Assembly (NCBI GenBank): GCA_046349635.1
Contig: JAXMBX010000049.1
Coordinates: 1 to 38,917 of the forward strand
Direction of reading: 5' to 3'
Source of the DNA: JAXMBX01 sp046349635
GTDB lineage: Bacteria; Planctomycetota; Planctomycetia; Planctomycetales; Planctomycetaceae
DNA: 38,917 nt
Numbering within the stretch: the stretch's first letter is position 1; every line of letters begins with the position of its first letter. This document shows, one piece after another, positions 7,805-16,965 of this stretch. Made by a program: the position numbers and the translations under genes. The notes beneath the pieces were generated by a model. The model did no database searches. It had not been told where the DNA came from and worked only from the letters and a program-made list of their open reading frames with translations.

Positions 7805-9435
7805 AGCCCACCGATGCTTTTCCCGAGACCGATCCCCCCGAGGAGCAGGATGACGCAGCAGAAGAAGGCAAAGCCGCTGAAAAGCCCAAACGCAAGGCGG
7901 GGTCGAGCAGCCGCTTCCAGACGATCTTTTCCATCTCCATGATTGTCTGCCTGCTGGGAACCTTTGGCGTCGTCTGCTACCTGAAGTATCGCGATCGCAT
8001 CGACAAGGGACTGCTCTCGGCCAAGGACAAGATCGTTGCCCAGGCGACCAGGCTCAAGGATTCCATCCGCAAAAAGAAGCCCGGCGAATCCACGGCACCG
8101 GAAGAGGACGTGAACACCGAGAAAGACTCCACCGCAGGCACGGAACCGGAGGAATCCGGAGTCGCCAAGCTGACCGACGAACCCCCCGCTGAGGATCCTC
8201 CCGCGAAGACCGCCAAAACAGAAGACAGCGAGAACCCCTTCGCGGACACCGAAAAAACTGCTCCCAGGAAAGAACAGGCTGCTGCCGAGCCGCCCGGGGA
8301 AATGCCCAAACAGGATCTGGTCACCGAAGAGATCCCCGAAACAAAACAGCCTGCCAGGATCAAAGCCGAACAGGCTTCTGTCGCGCAGTTGAAATCTCCC
8401 ATCCCCGAGGATGAAGGCGCGACCCTGCAGACTCCTCAGTCGGACGATCCGATGGAGGAGCCGAAGAAGACCGCCGAGTCTCCTGCGAGTCTCAAGGAAG
8501 TTGTGGAGGATGATCCGGGATATTCCCGCAATCGCCTGGCCTCTGCCCCTCCGATGGGGACCGCTCCTCCCAAAGATGACTTCATGGAGGAGATTCCCAG
8601 GAAAAAAGAACACGTGAAAGAACCGGTCGAGGAGAAAACCGAATCCCGCCCGACAGGCATTCTGACTGAGCAGAATGAAGAACTGGGACGCTACCGGCCA
8701 TTGGAAACCGGCAGCAGCGAAGCCTCCAGCCGGACCAGAATTCGTTCCTCAGTCGACGACAATCTTCCCCCGGCCCATCCCACGAACGAAGAGCCTCCCG
8801 TCGCGCGGAAAGAAGCCCGGGATGAATTCGATCCCGAACCGGTTCCCCGCCGTGTTGAGAACCTGAAGACTCCGGCGAAGGAAAAAACTCTCCCTCGGCA
8901 TCCCCGGGAGAATATCGTCCGGGAAGAGAAGATCACGGAATCAGCCGCGGCTCCTGCCGACGGACAGACCTACGTCATCAAGCCTCACGACAATTACTGG
9001 AAAATCTCCAAGCAGCAATACGGTTCGGCGCGCTACTTCACCGCCCTGGCCCGCTTCAATCAGGAACGCATTCCCGACCCGCAGATGATGAAGCCCGGGA
9101 TGAAGATCGTCGTCCCCGCCAAAGAAGTCCTCGAACGGCAGTTTCCCGATCTGTTTCAGGAACAGAAACTGAAAGCGGAACAGGAAAAGCAGGAGCAAGG
9201 CCCCCGCTTCTTCCGGGACGCCAAGGGTGGTCTCAAGTACCGCGTCGGCTCGGAAGACAATCTTTCCACGATCTCGCAGCGATATCTGGGAAAATCTTCC
9301 CGATGGGACGAGATCTACCAGTTGAATCAGGAATTATTGAAAGACGCAGATTCCCTCCGGGTCGGAACCGTTTTGGACCTTCCCGGCGATGCCTCCCCAC
9401 AACGTATGGCTAAGGAACCTCAGGATTTCCGATAA
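7699..9435 (+). CDS. membrane-anchored protein with two LysM domains
   Basis: A 578-residue protein: a cytoplasmic N-terminal segment of about 70 charged residues, one transmembrane helix at about 75-95, a long Pro/Glu/Lys-rich linker (about 110-415, probably disordered), then two LysM modules at about 422-475 (TYVIKPHDNYWKISKQQYG) and 512-562 (YRVGSEDNLSTISQRYLG). LysM domains bind the GlcNAc part of peptidoglycan, so the protein probably links the inner membrane to the wall. It starts inside the end of rsmH (106-base overlap), implying coupled expression; a shorter start would remove only unconserved sequence. It sits in the dcw cluster before the FtsL-like gene and FtsI, suggesting a cell-envelope or division role. 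I do not recognise a named protein. Confidence 0.82.
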   Translation: MADPNPQAGHSNPSRGKGESPFSDSQAAGSAKKALKPTDAFPETDPPEEQDDAAEEGKAAEKPKRKAGSSSRFQTIFSISMIVCLLGTFGVVCYLKYRDRIDKGLLSAKDKIVAQATRLKDSIRKKKPGESTAPEEDVNTEKDSTAGTEPEESGVAKLTDEPPAEDPPAKTAKTEDSENPFADTEKTAPRKEQAAAEPPGEMPKQDLVTEEIPETKQPARIKAEQASVAQLKSPIPEDEGATLQTPQSDDPMEEPKKTAESPASLKEVVEDDPGYSRNRLASAPPMGTAPPKDDFMEEIPRKKEHVKEPVEEKTESRPTGILTEQNEELGRYRPLETGSSEASSRTRIRSSVDDNLPPAHPTNEEPPVARKEARDEFDPEPVPRRVENLKTPAKEKTLPRHPRENIVREEKITESAAAPADGQTYVIKPHDNYWKISKQQYGSARYFTALARFNQERIPDPQMMKPGMKIVVPAKEVLERQFPDLFQEQKLKAEQEKQEQGPRFFRDAKGGLKYRVGSEDNLSTISQRYLGKSSRWDEIYQLNQELLKDADSLRVGTVLDLPGDASPQRMAKEPQDFR

Positions 9436-9468
9436 CGAATCAGTCACGATTCACTCAGGAAATCCCGC

Positions 9469-9762
9469 ATGTACGTACGATTTGGCGCGGCCTTGGTTCT
9501 TGTCGTCCTCGTTTCTCTCTGGGGCGTCGCGCTGGAAAAGCACAATCTCGACCTGAAGCGTCGCTTGACGCAACAGTCGTACCAGCAGAACGTTCTGCAG
9601 GAGCATCTCCTCGCCGCACGGCTGCAGGTCCAGCAGATGAGCGCCCCCACGCGCACTGTCCGCGAGATCGAATCCACCCACTGGGCGAAACGGGAATCGT
9701 CCAGATCGGCCCCGCGCAATGCCTCCTCTCCCCCGAATCGCGACACCCGCCAGTACCGTTGA
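9469..9762 (+). CDS. FtsL-like bitopic membrane protein (candidate)
   Basis: A 97-residue protein with the architecture of FtsL/DivIC: a very short N-terminus, one transmembrane helix at about 5-21, then a heptad-like helical stretch (about 22-58, rich in Leu, Gln, Glu, Arg) ending in a Pro-containing segment APTRTVREIE, which resembles the P-x-RIE end of FtsL coiled coils. The tail is Arg/Ser-rich. The start is supported by AGGAAA upstream of the ATG. It lies 33 bases after the LysM gene and before the class B penicillin-binding protein, exactly where ftsL sits in other bacteria. Sequence conservation in FtsL is too low for certainty; fold and position are the main evidence. Confidence 0.68.
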   Translation: MYVRFGAALVLVVLVSLWGVALEKHNLDLKRRLTQQSYQQNVLQEHLLAARLQVQQMSAPTRTVREIESTHWAKRESSRSAPRNASSPPNRDTRQYR

Positions 9763-9834
9763 CCCTGCGTTCTCTCCCGTACAGGGAAACTTTGACGCTT
9801 GTGAGTGACACGCGATCCGGAGCAAACAGCCGCC

Positions 9835-11577
9835 ATGAATTCTGTGGAGGAGAAATCCCCGGAGCAGGCATTTCTCACCTGGCGCGTGCGGCTGGTTTCC
9901 GGATTGATCTTCTGCGTCTGTGCTGCCCTCTTCGTGAGGTTGATCCAGTTGCAGGGGATGCAGCACACGGAATTTACCCGAAAGGTTCTGCGCCAGAAGG
10001 AAGTCCAGGAACCGATCCCCGCTCCTCCCGGTGACGTGGTTGATCGTTCCGGACGGATGCTGGCGACGACGGTCTCCACGCGCAGTCTGTATATCGTACC
10101 CCAGGGAATCCTCGCGAAAAAAGTCTCGCTCCACGAACTGGCCGATCTTCTGCGCCTGGATCACGGGGAACTGCAACAGAAAGTAGAGTCGCATTCGACC
10201 CAGCAGTTTCTGTGGGTGAAACGCCGCCTCACCGCGGAAGAAGCCAACGCCGTACGCGGTCTCAAACTTCCGCGCGGAACCTGGGGCTTTCGAGAAGAAT
10301 ATCAGCGCTACTACCCCCAGGGACAACTCGCCGCCCACGTGATTGGTTTGCGCAACATCGACGGACAGGGACAAGGGGGAGTCGAGCAATCGCTGGATGC
10401 TCAACTTCAGGGAAAACCCGGCTGGCAGACACTCGTTCGCGATTCCCGCGGGCGGGTCATCGAAGTCTGCGAGGACAAGGGAGCCCCGCCCCAGCCCGGA
10501 CGGACGGTCACGCTCACGCTCGATACCGTCCTGCAGATGTTTGTCGAGGAAACGCTGGAACACGTGATGGCGGAGTGGCGGCCGCTCTCCTGTTGTTCCG
10601 TGGTCCTGGATCCGCGCACGGGACAGGTTTTGGCGATGGCCTCCCGACCCGGCTTTGATCCCAATCATCCCGAGAGGATTTCCGATAATGCATGGAAAAA
10701 CCGTCCCATCGCGGACATCTACGAACCGGGCTCGACTTTCAAGCCCTGTGTGATCGCCTGGGCGATGAAACAGGGATTGCTGCGACCGGATGAGAGAATC
10801 CACTGCGAGAATGGGGCGTATCGCATGGGGAAACGGGTTCTGCACGATCACCATCCGTACGGTGAGTTGTCCATCGTGGAAATCCTCTCGAAGTCGAGCA
10901 ACATCGGCATGGCCAAGATCGGCGAACGGTTGACGAACACAGGACTGTATGAGGCGGCCACCGTCTTTGGATTTGGACATCCGACCGGCATTGAGCTCCC
11001 AGGCGAGCTTTCCGGACTCGTTCGCCCCTTGAAACAGTGGACCAGTTATTCCACTGGTTCGATTCCCATGGGTCAGGAACTTTCCACCACTCCTCTGCAG
11101 TTGATCGCCGCGTATGGCGCGCTCGTCAATGGCGGCCGGTGGATCGCGCCACATCTCGTTCTGCGTTCTGATCAGCAGGACGCGTCGCGCATCGCATCGG
11201 ACGTCATCTCGCCTGAAATCTCTCACTGGCTGACGCAGGAAGCACTAACCGAAGTCGTCACTAAGGGAACCGGCCGTAAAGCGCAGCTGAACGGCTACCA
11301 GGTCTTCGGTAAGACAGGAACAGCGCAGAAGCTCGACCCCGCCACCGGGACCTATTCTCACGAGAGATACGTCAGCTCCTTCGTCTGTGGGGCACCTGCG
11401 GACAATCCCCGCCTTCTTGTGCTGGTCAGCGTCGATGAGCCGTCCGTGGGACACGACCGCTATGGCGGAACTGTCGCAGCGCCACCGGCCACGGCGATTC
11501 TGGAGCAGGCGCTGCATCACCTCGGCATGCAGCCGACGCAGACCGCCAAACACCCTTCCTCCAAAACCCGCCACTGA
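9835..11577 (+). CDS. ftsI: class B penicillin-binding protein, FtsI/PBP2-like transpeptidase
   Basis: A 580-residue monofunctional D,D-transpeptidase that cross-links peptidoglycan. One N-terminal transmembrane helix (about 17-39) is followed by the PBP dimer domain (PGDVVDRSGRMLAT) and the transpeptidase domain with all three active-site motifs: SxxK as STFK (S300, K303), SxN as S354-S-N356, and KTG at 493-495. There are no PASTA domains. ATG 9835 is chosen with GGAG twelve bases upstream; GTG 9805 would add ten residues. It is the last gene of the rsmH cluster and ends at a strong hairpin. The position after an FtsL-like gene favours a division-specific FtsI over an elongation PBP2. Confidence 0.93.
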   Translation: MNSVEEKSPEQAFLTWRVRLVSGLIFCVCAALFVRLIQLQGMQHTEFTRKVLRQKEVQEPIPAPPGDVVDRSGRMLATTVSTRSLYIVPQGILAKKVSLHELADLLRLDHGELQQKVESHSTQQFLWVKRRLTAEEANAVRGLKLPRGTWGFREEYQRYYPQGQLAAHVIGLRNIDGQGQGGVEQSLDAQLQGKPGWQTLVRDSRGRVIEVCEDKGAPPQPGRTVTLTLDTVLQMFVEETLEHVMAEWRPLSCCSVVLDPRTGQVLAMASRPGFDPNHPERISDNAWKNRPIADIYEPGSTFKPCVIAWAMKQGLLRPDERIHCENGAYRMGKRVLHDHHPYGELSIVEILSKSSNIGMAKIGERLTNTGLYEAATVFGFGHPTGIELPGELSGLVRPLKQWTSYSTGSIPMGQELSTTPLQLIAAYGALVNGGRWIAPHLVLRSDQQDASRIASDVISPEISHWLTQEALTEVVTKGTGRKAQLNGYQVFGKTGTAQKLDPATGTYSHERYVSSFVCGAPADNPRLLVLVSVDEPSVGHDRYGGTVAAPPATAILEQALHHLGMQPTQTAKHPSSKTRH

Positions 11578-11582
11578 AATAA

Positions 11583-11614
11583 AAAAACGGGGCCGAATTC
11601 TCGACCCCGTTTTG
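11583..11614. terminator. bidirectional rho-independent terminator
   Basis: A run of seven A, then an inverted repeat with arms ACGGGGCCGA and TCGACCCCGT (one mismatch) around ATTC, then TTTT. It lies between the convergent ftsI (+) and pgk (-) genes and has U-tracts for both directions. Confidence 0.85.
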
Positions 11615-11633
11615 AATTCTTGCAAATCCCGTC

Positions 11634-13055
11634 TCACTTCTTGCTGATCAGGTACAGCGCCTTGATGTAGGGAATCGGCTCGGTCCCCAATGCCTTCAGG
11701 ATCGTCCCCCCCGCCGTGAAGCAGTGGGTGACCCAGCTTTCATCTCCATAGCGCATCAGGGCTGCGCCACCTTCACCGCCCCCGACGTAGACCTGCACGC
11801 CGGAGTCGTTCATCCGTTTCAGTTGATCCATGAACTTGCGGGTGCCGTTCGCGAACTGTTCTTTTTCGAACAGTCCAAACACGCCGTTGTGGAAGCAGAC
11901 CGCGGGGCCTTCCCCCGCGGCTTGTTTCTTCTTGGAGAACTCGATGAATTCTCCCACTTTCTTGGCCTGCAATTCGCTGGACTTGGGACCGATGTCGAAT
12001 TGCGCGGCGCCGTCCGGAATCTGATCGACAGCGGTTCCATCCTCGATGATGAAATCGACCGGCAGGACAAATTCCACGCCATTCTTCCGTCCGGTTTCGA
12101 GCATGCTTTTCGCCTGTTCGATTCGTTCCGGCGGAATGTAGATCTTGCTGTCGGTCTTGTTGGGATCGCCCGCTTCACCCATCTTGAAGCTGATACCATC
12201 GAGGTCGGCGGCGGCTTTCTTGAGTGCCATTGCCAGCGAACCGGCGGCGATGACGACCTTGACCCGACCCCGGTTCAGGATCGCCTGCAGGTCGTCGAGC
12301 TTGTTGATCTTGATGCCGCTGAAAATGACCAGTTCCGCGAGCCGCGTCCGCGTGACGTGCTGACGCAGTTCCGTGTCGATGTATTTCCCCAAGGCGACCT
12401 TGTCCATCGTCAACGGAACCAGCGTCGAGGAGAGATCCCGGTTGGAGGAAGCGAAGCCTTCGTTGATATGGACTTTGGCGAACTTCTCTCGCATCCCGTT
12501 CGCGTAATTGGTCAGCCGGTCCCCCAGCCCTTCGAGATCCGGCCCCTTGGCCTTCCACAGGGCCTGTTCCAGCTTGTAGCGGCGGGTATTCTCCAGCACG
12601 ATCAGGCTGCCGTTCGGAAGCGCCGCCACCGCCTGGCCTGCCGCGTCCAGAATCTGTCCCGTCGCGTCATCCATCCACTCCGGAACGAATTGCACTTCCA
12701 GCTTCGGAAACCCGTTTTCCCGCATCAGTTTCTGCATGTATTCCGCGACCGGCTTTAAAGACAACTGCGGATCACGCCCCCGATGTCCGTACAGAATCAG
12801 CACCCACCCTTTTTCCAGCCCGTATTTCAATGTCTGCACAAGGGATTGCAGACGGACATCCTCTTCGATATTTCCCTGCTCGTCGAAGACCACGTCCGTA
12901 TCACCCCGGATCAGGACGCGCGTCCCGGCGGGGAGCGAACTCAGACTTTCCAACGGAGGAATCGCATCCAGGCAGACCTCGAGAGACTCAAAATTTGCCG
13001 CGGAGGCAACCTGCTTTTGACACCACTCCACCACCTGCTGTTTTGTCACGGACAC
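11634..13055 (-). CDS. pgk: phosphoglycerate kinase, divergent
   Basis: A 473-residue protein related to phosphoglycerate kinase, which transfers phosphate between 1,3-bisphosphoglycerate and ADP in glycolysis. Family landmarks are recognisable but altered: RGDTDV (residues about 50-55) in place of RVDFNV, HRGR in place of HLGR, LENTRRY for LENLRF, INEGFASSNRD for the VNDAFGTAHR region, HNGVFGLFE for the NGPxGxFE region and GGGEGGAAL for GGGDSAAA. Substrate-binding Arg equivalents are kept. It is about 70-80 residues longer than usual, partly from an N-terminal extension. The GTG at 13055 is chosen because AAGGAG lies six bases upstream; an earlier GTG at 13073 lacks this. Confidence 0.82.
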   Translation of the reverse strand: MSVTKQQVVEWCQKQVASAANFESLEVCLDAIPPLESLSSLPAGTRVLIRGDTDVVFDEQGNIEEDVRLQSLVQTLKYGLEKGWVLILYGHRGRDPQLSLKPVAEYMQKLMRENGFPKLEVQFVPEWMDDATGQILDAAGQAVAALPNGSLIVLENTRRYKLEQALWKAKGPDLEGLGDRLTNYANGMREKFAKVHINEGFASSNRDLSSTLVPLTMDKVALGKYIDTELRQHVTRTRLAELVIFSGIKINKLDDLQAILNRGRVKVVIAAGSLAMALKKAAADLDGISFKMGEAGDPNKTDSKIYIPPERIEQAKSMLETGRKNGVEFVLPVDFIIEDGTAVDQIPDGAAQFDIGPKSSELQAKKVGEFIEFSKKKQAAGEGPAVCFHNGVFGLFEKEQFANGTRKFMDQLKRMNDSGVQVYVGGGEGGAALMRYGDESWVTHCFTAGGTILKALGTEPIPYIKALYLISKK

Positions 13056-13251
13056 GAAAAGCTCCTTCAACACAGTTTGAATTCAGTTGCCGGCGACCGG
13101 GGGAACAAGGCACATCCTTTCTCGGCGGCTGACGCAAATCAGTCCCGAAATCGACGTAACCCTTTGCAATTTCAAAGTCTGCAAATCGAGGTTCCGAATG
13201 TCAAGGAACGTCTGCAGACGCTTGCCGGGCGGCAGCGGACCAGCATTCCTC

Positions 13252-13280
13252 TTGACCCAATCTCTTGCCAGCACTATCTT
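13252..13280 (+). promoter_or_regulatory. sigma-70 type promoter for the methyltransferase-like gene
   Basis: TTGACC (13252-13257), a 17-base spacer, then TATCTT (13275-13280). Transcription would start near 13287 and give a leader of about 55 bases ending in AAGGAACAACC before ATG 13342. Confidence 0.6.
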
Positions 13281-13341
13281 TCCGCCCTCTTCACACCCGC
13301 TCAGAGCCTCTCTCTTTCGCGCCATTAAAAAAGGAACAACC

Positions 13342-14031
13342 ATGCATTGGTTGGCCACCTCTCCCGACGATGGTACGTGGTACCTCGGTTTTCCCAAACT
13401 TCCCCGCAGATTGGCGGAGACTCTCTTTCCACCTCGCATCATGCGTCCCGACAGCCGTGTGCTCCTGGTCGGATCCACGACCCGCCTCATGACCTGGATG
13501 GACTGGTTGGGCCTGCAGGCGGACCTGTTGCCCGAAGTCACTCCCGAAGAGTGTAGCCGTTTGCCCGAAGCCGCCTTTGATGTCGTGCTGGTTCAAAGTC
13601 TGCCTCAGCACCTCCCCAGCCTCTGCGGTGCGGATGCTTTAATGGCGACGGCGGAACTCTTGAGGCATGTCCGTCCGGGAGGCCGGCTGGTGGTGCTCGG
13701 TCGCAGCGAACCGACCTGGAATCAATTCCCCACGGGCCACTTGCGAAGTTGCTACGCCCGGCACCTGGGCTGTTTCGACGGACTCTGCCAGGTTTATTAC
13801 TTCGGCGATCCCTGGACCAACTGGAAAACCTGGAACTGGATGGTGGGGTTGCAGCCTCGCTCCGGATTTATCGCAGCCACGTTGACGATCCCGGACCAGC
13901 CCATGCAGCCCGGATACTGGACCGCCGCCGCGCAACGCGAAGCAAACCGAACTGTCGGGCAATGCTGTCTCTGGAGCCGCCGCAAAGTCGAAGAACAATC
14001 TTCCACGCCGCGCAGACGCTACGCTGCCTGA
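13342..14031 (+). CDS. SAM-dependent methyltransferase-like protein (hypothetical)
   Basis: A 229-residue protein. The centre looks like a class I methyltransferase: a strand RVLLVGSTTRL in the place of motif I, FDVVLVQSLPQHLPS in the motif IV area, and RHVRPGGRLVVLGRSEP, a typical post-motif strand. The glycine-rich loop is poor (GSTT rather than GxGxG), so catalytic activity is uncertain; the C-terminal part has many Trp residues. The ATG at 13342 is chosen because AAGGAAC lies just upstream and a good promoter lies 60-90 bases away; the open frame further upstream looks non-coding. It is transcribed divergently from pgk. Confidence 0.68.
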   Translation: MHWLATSPDDGTWYLGFPKLPRRLAETLFPPRIMRPDSRVLLVGSTTRLMTWMDWLGLQADLLPEVTPEECSRLPEAAFDVVLVQSLPQHLPSLCGADALMATAELLRHVRPGGRLVVLGRSEPTWNQFPTGHLRSCYARHLGCFDGLCQVYYFGDPWTNWKTWNWMVGLQPRSGFIAATLTIPDQPMQPGYWTAAAQREANRTVGQCCLWSRRKVEEQSSTPRRRYAA

Positions 14032-14037
14032 GCAATC

Positions 14038-15875
14038 TCACAGAATCCCATGCAGCGGCCCACCCGGAGCCGCCAACGCATCCACCCGGCGACTGACCGC
14101 GGGATCTTCTTCCAGTGGCGGCGCATGCTGCGGCTTGATTCGCGCATCGAAAATCAGCGCGCCACGGCATCCCCAGTGCTTGTTTCTCTGGAAGCTGTCG
14201 ATCCCGTGAATATCCGTCGCGGGATTCGTCCGGGTGAACGTCACCCACAGGAAATTCGACAGATTCCGGGCCGTGAATTCACTGTCATCCGCGAGAACCA
14301 CCAGCGGAAACCTGTTTATTGACGACTGCGGCGACACGGATGCCAGTAGCCGCGCGATCCCTGACTCAAGTTCCTGATCCCCGCGCGAAAACTTCGGTGC
14401 TTCCACCACCAGGACCCCCGGAAGAGCCACCCGTGGATTCGAAAATCCTGCCGGCAGGTTCAGGTCCCCTGGTATTTCCGACGTCAGGGTTCGAACCGGT
14501 TCGCCGACCGCGGCGATGACCACCTTGAACCGGAATTCAGTCCCCTCGAATAATCGAGCGTGTCGATCGTGGTGCAGGTCTGGAAATGCAGATCCCGTTC
14601 CCAGTTGACCCGCGCGAGGAGCGCCTGAAGGAACGTGCCGATGTCGTGAATATCCAGCGATGGCACATCCTCCTGCGCCAGGATCAACAGGAACTTCGCC
14701 AGCGAAAGCTGCCCTTGCCCCAGGATCGCATTCGCACAGGTCAACAATTCCTGAGGCACACGCCGCGATTGATAGGGTGTATACCGTTCGCTGCCGATCG
14801 CGAGGAGCAAGGGATGCACCCCCGCATCATCTACCGCGTGGACCGCTTTCACTCCCGCGATCACCGTCGGAATGATCGGTCCCGTGATCTCATGGATGAT
14901 CTGGCCAAAAGAAGTGTCTTCCTGTGGCGGTCGTCCTACCGCCGTGAACGGCCAGATCGCATCCTTCCGGTGATAGACCCGTTCCACTTTCAATACCGGG
15001 AAATCGTGCGCCAGGCTGTAGTAACCCAGGTGATCACCGAACGGGCCCTCGGGGAGCAGTTTGTCCGGATCGACAATCCCAGTAATGCAGAAGTCCGCAT
15101 CGGCGGCGATCGGCAGCCCCCCCTGCCCCGCAATCATCCGCACCGGGCGCCCTCCGAGTGCGCCGGCAAAGCCGAGTTCCGTCATCCCTTCCGGTAAAGG
15201 CATCACCGCTGCCAGCGTCATCGCCGGCGGGCCCCCGACGAAGATGTTCACACGGAACGGCACGCGGTTGCGCAACGCGGCTGCATGATGCACCCCTATC
15301 CCCCGGTGTATCTGGTAATGCAACCCGATTTCGCGGTCGGGAATGTATTGCCCCCCGGAAAGCTGCACCCGATACATCCCCAGGTTGGAATGTTTCCAGC
15401 CCGGGCGGTCCGCATCTTCCGTGTAGACTTGCGGCAGCGTGATGAACGCTCCTCCGTCATTCGGCCACGACTTTAACTGCGGCAACTCCCGGATCGTCGT
15501 CTGACCTTCCAGAATCGGCCCGCTCATCACCGACCGCACCCGCATGTTCCACGCAGTGAACGGAGCTTCCCAATACCGCCACGGGGCACGCAGGGCGAGC
15601 TCCGGATCGATCTTCAATTCCACCATCCGCCGGACGGTTTCCAGCGTGTCGCGAAACAGGAATCGCGTTCGGTCCAGCGTCCCGAACAGGTTACAGACCA
15701 TCGGGAACCGGCAACCCTTGACCCGTTCGAAAAGCACCGCTGGCCCCCCGGCCTGGTACAGACGGCGTTGGATTTCCGCCGCCTCCAGGCACGGATCGAT
15801 CTCGTCCCGGATCCGGACCAGATGGCGATGCTTTTCCAGATCGTTGACGCAGTCACGCAGGCTGGAATATCCCAT
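14038..15875 (-). CDS. UbiD-family (prenylated-FMN) decarboxylase, interrupted by one frameshift
   Basis: A UbiD/YclC/menaquinone-type decarboxylase of about 611 residues if repaired; such enzymes decarboxylate aromatic or unsaturated acids with prenylated FMN. Frame one (15875 down to about 14530) has GPILEGQTTIRELPQLKSWP, YRVQLSGG and the EGPFGDHLGYYS motif, whose Glu belongs to the catalytic set. Close to 14524-14531 the frame changes: it reads LNSGS then runs out of frame, while the next frame continues VVIAAVGEPVRTL through FTRTNPATDIHG to the stop at 14038. One missing base, probably in an A run, explains this. It may be a real mutation or a sequencing error. ATG 15875 is chosen; TTG 15887 is possible. 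Confidence 0.82.
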
Positions 15876-15924
15876 GGACGGATTCAATCCCAGGAAGGTT
15901 CAACGAAAAGGGGTTTGTCGCGGG

Positions 15925-16965
15925 TCAGTGAGCGGCGCCGGCAGGCGCGGGCGCGTCCAGCTTGCAGAATATCATACGGCCCGCGCTGTTCTGCAGCACG
16001 CTGGTCACCACCACGGAGGCTTCTTTGCCGATCAAGCCGGAACCCTGCTCGCAGACGACCATCGTGCCGTCGTCCAGGTAGCCGACCCCCTGGCCGGGAG
16101 ATTCCCCCGGACGGATGATCTTGATGAACAGATGTTCGCCCGGCAGATACCGCGGCTTCAGGGCGTTCGCCACGTCATTCAGGTTAATGACGTCCACCCC
16201 CTGCACGCTTGCCACCTTGTTGAGGTTGAAGTCGTTGGTCACGACTTTCCCCCCCAACTGTTTTGCCACGGCCACCAGCCGTTGATCCACCGACAAGGCC
16301 CGCGTGTTCTTGTCTTCATCGGCGTCGTGCAGTTTGACGTCGATATTGGTGTTTCCGCGCAGCCGCGTCAGGACGTCCAGCCCCCGGCGACCCCGGTTCC
16401 GCCGCAGCTTGTCTCCGCTGTCGGCGATGTCCTGCAGCTCCTGCAGGATGAAGGTCGGGACGATCAGCTCCGAATCGAAGATCTTGGTGTCCACCATGTC
16501 GGCGATCCGGCCGTCGATGATGGAACTGGTGTCCAGCAGGAACGGTCGGCCACCCTTCATCTCGCGGGCGAACTCGACGTAGGGAATGATAAACCGGAAG
16601 TCGGACTTGGTTTGCAGCAGCAGGCTCACGCAGATGTAAGGCAGAACCAGCAGCGTCAGAGTCTGGGCAAGCGCTTCATAATCGGTTTTGCCGACGAGCG
16701 GATCGAGGGCGCGGTTGAGCAGAAACGCGAGGAACAGGCCGATGAGCAAACCGAAATAGGAAGCCGAAATTGTTTCCAGCCGCTTGCGCCGGATCAGCCA
16801 GTCGCCGAGCGTCACGAGTTGCGACAGCAGCAGCAGGGTGAAGAAGCCGATCAGCGGGTGGTCGGAGATAATCTTCGGTGGCGGAGGATAGGAGGAGTTC
16901 ACGTACTGCGCGAACACCCCCGCACAAACAAAGGCATACAAGACACGGATGATGATGAGGAGCAT
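15925..16965 (-). CDS. PIN-TRAM domain membrane protein, YacL-like
   Basis: A 346-residue protein with about four transmembrane helices (around 3-22, 38-56, 70-84, 100-118), then a PIN nuclease-like domain beginning FLLDTSSIIDGRI (first acidic residue about D145; further acidic residues in VPTFILQEL and VVTNDFN), and a C-terminal TRAM RNA-binding domain (about 285-340, GQGVGYLDDGTMVVCE). This order matches the YacL family, whose role is not settled; RNA cleavage or binding at the membrane is inferred. The start at 16965 is preceded by GAAGGGATCCC. It is 49 bases from the UbiD gene on the same strand. Confidence 0.88.
   Translation of the reverse strand: MLLIIIRVLYAFVCAGVFAQYVNSSYPPPPKIISDHPLIGFFTLLLLSQLVTLGDWLIRRKRLETISASYFGLLIGLFLAFLLNRALDPLVGKTDYEALAQTLTLLVLPYICVSLLLQTKSDFRFIIPYVEFAREMKGGRPFLLDTSSIIDGRIADMVDTKIFDSELIVPTFILQELQDIADSGDKLRRNRGRRGLDVLTRLRGNTNIDVKLHDADEDKNTRALSVDQRLVAVAKQLGGKVVTNDFNLNKVASVQGVDVINLNDVANALKPRYLPGEHLFIKIIRPGESPGQGVGYLDDGTMVVCEQGSGLIGKEASVVVTSVLQNSAGRMIFCKLDAPAPAGAAH

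Noticed and set aside
9451..11226. 591-residue open frame on - opposite ftsI and the FtsL-like gene
   Set aside because: The + strand genes have all catalytic motifs; the - frame has none and covers two genes and a spacer.
11724..12758. 344-residue open frame on + opposite pgk
   Set aside because: Mirrored frame of pgk with no recognisable fold or start signal.
14480..14505. GGTTCGAACC palindrome resembling a tRNA T-arm
   Set aside because: No acceptor, anticodon or D arms around it, and it lies within UbiD coding sequence.
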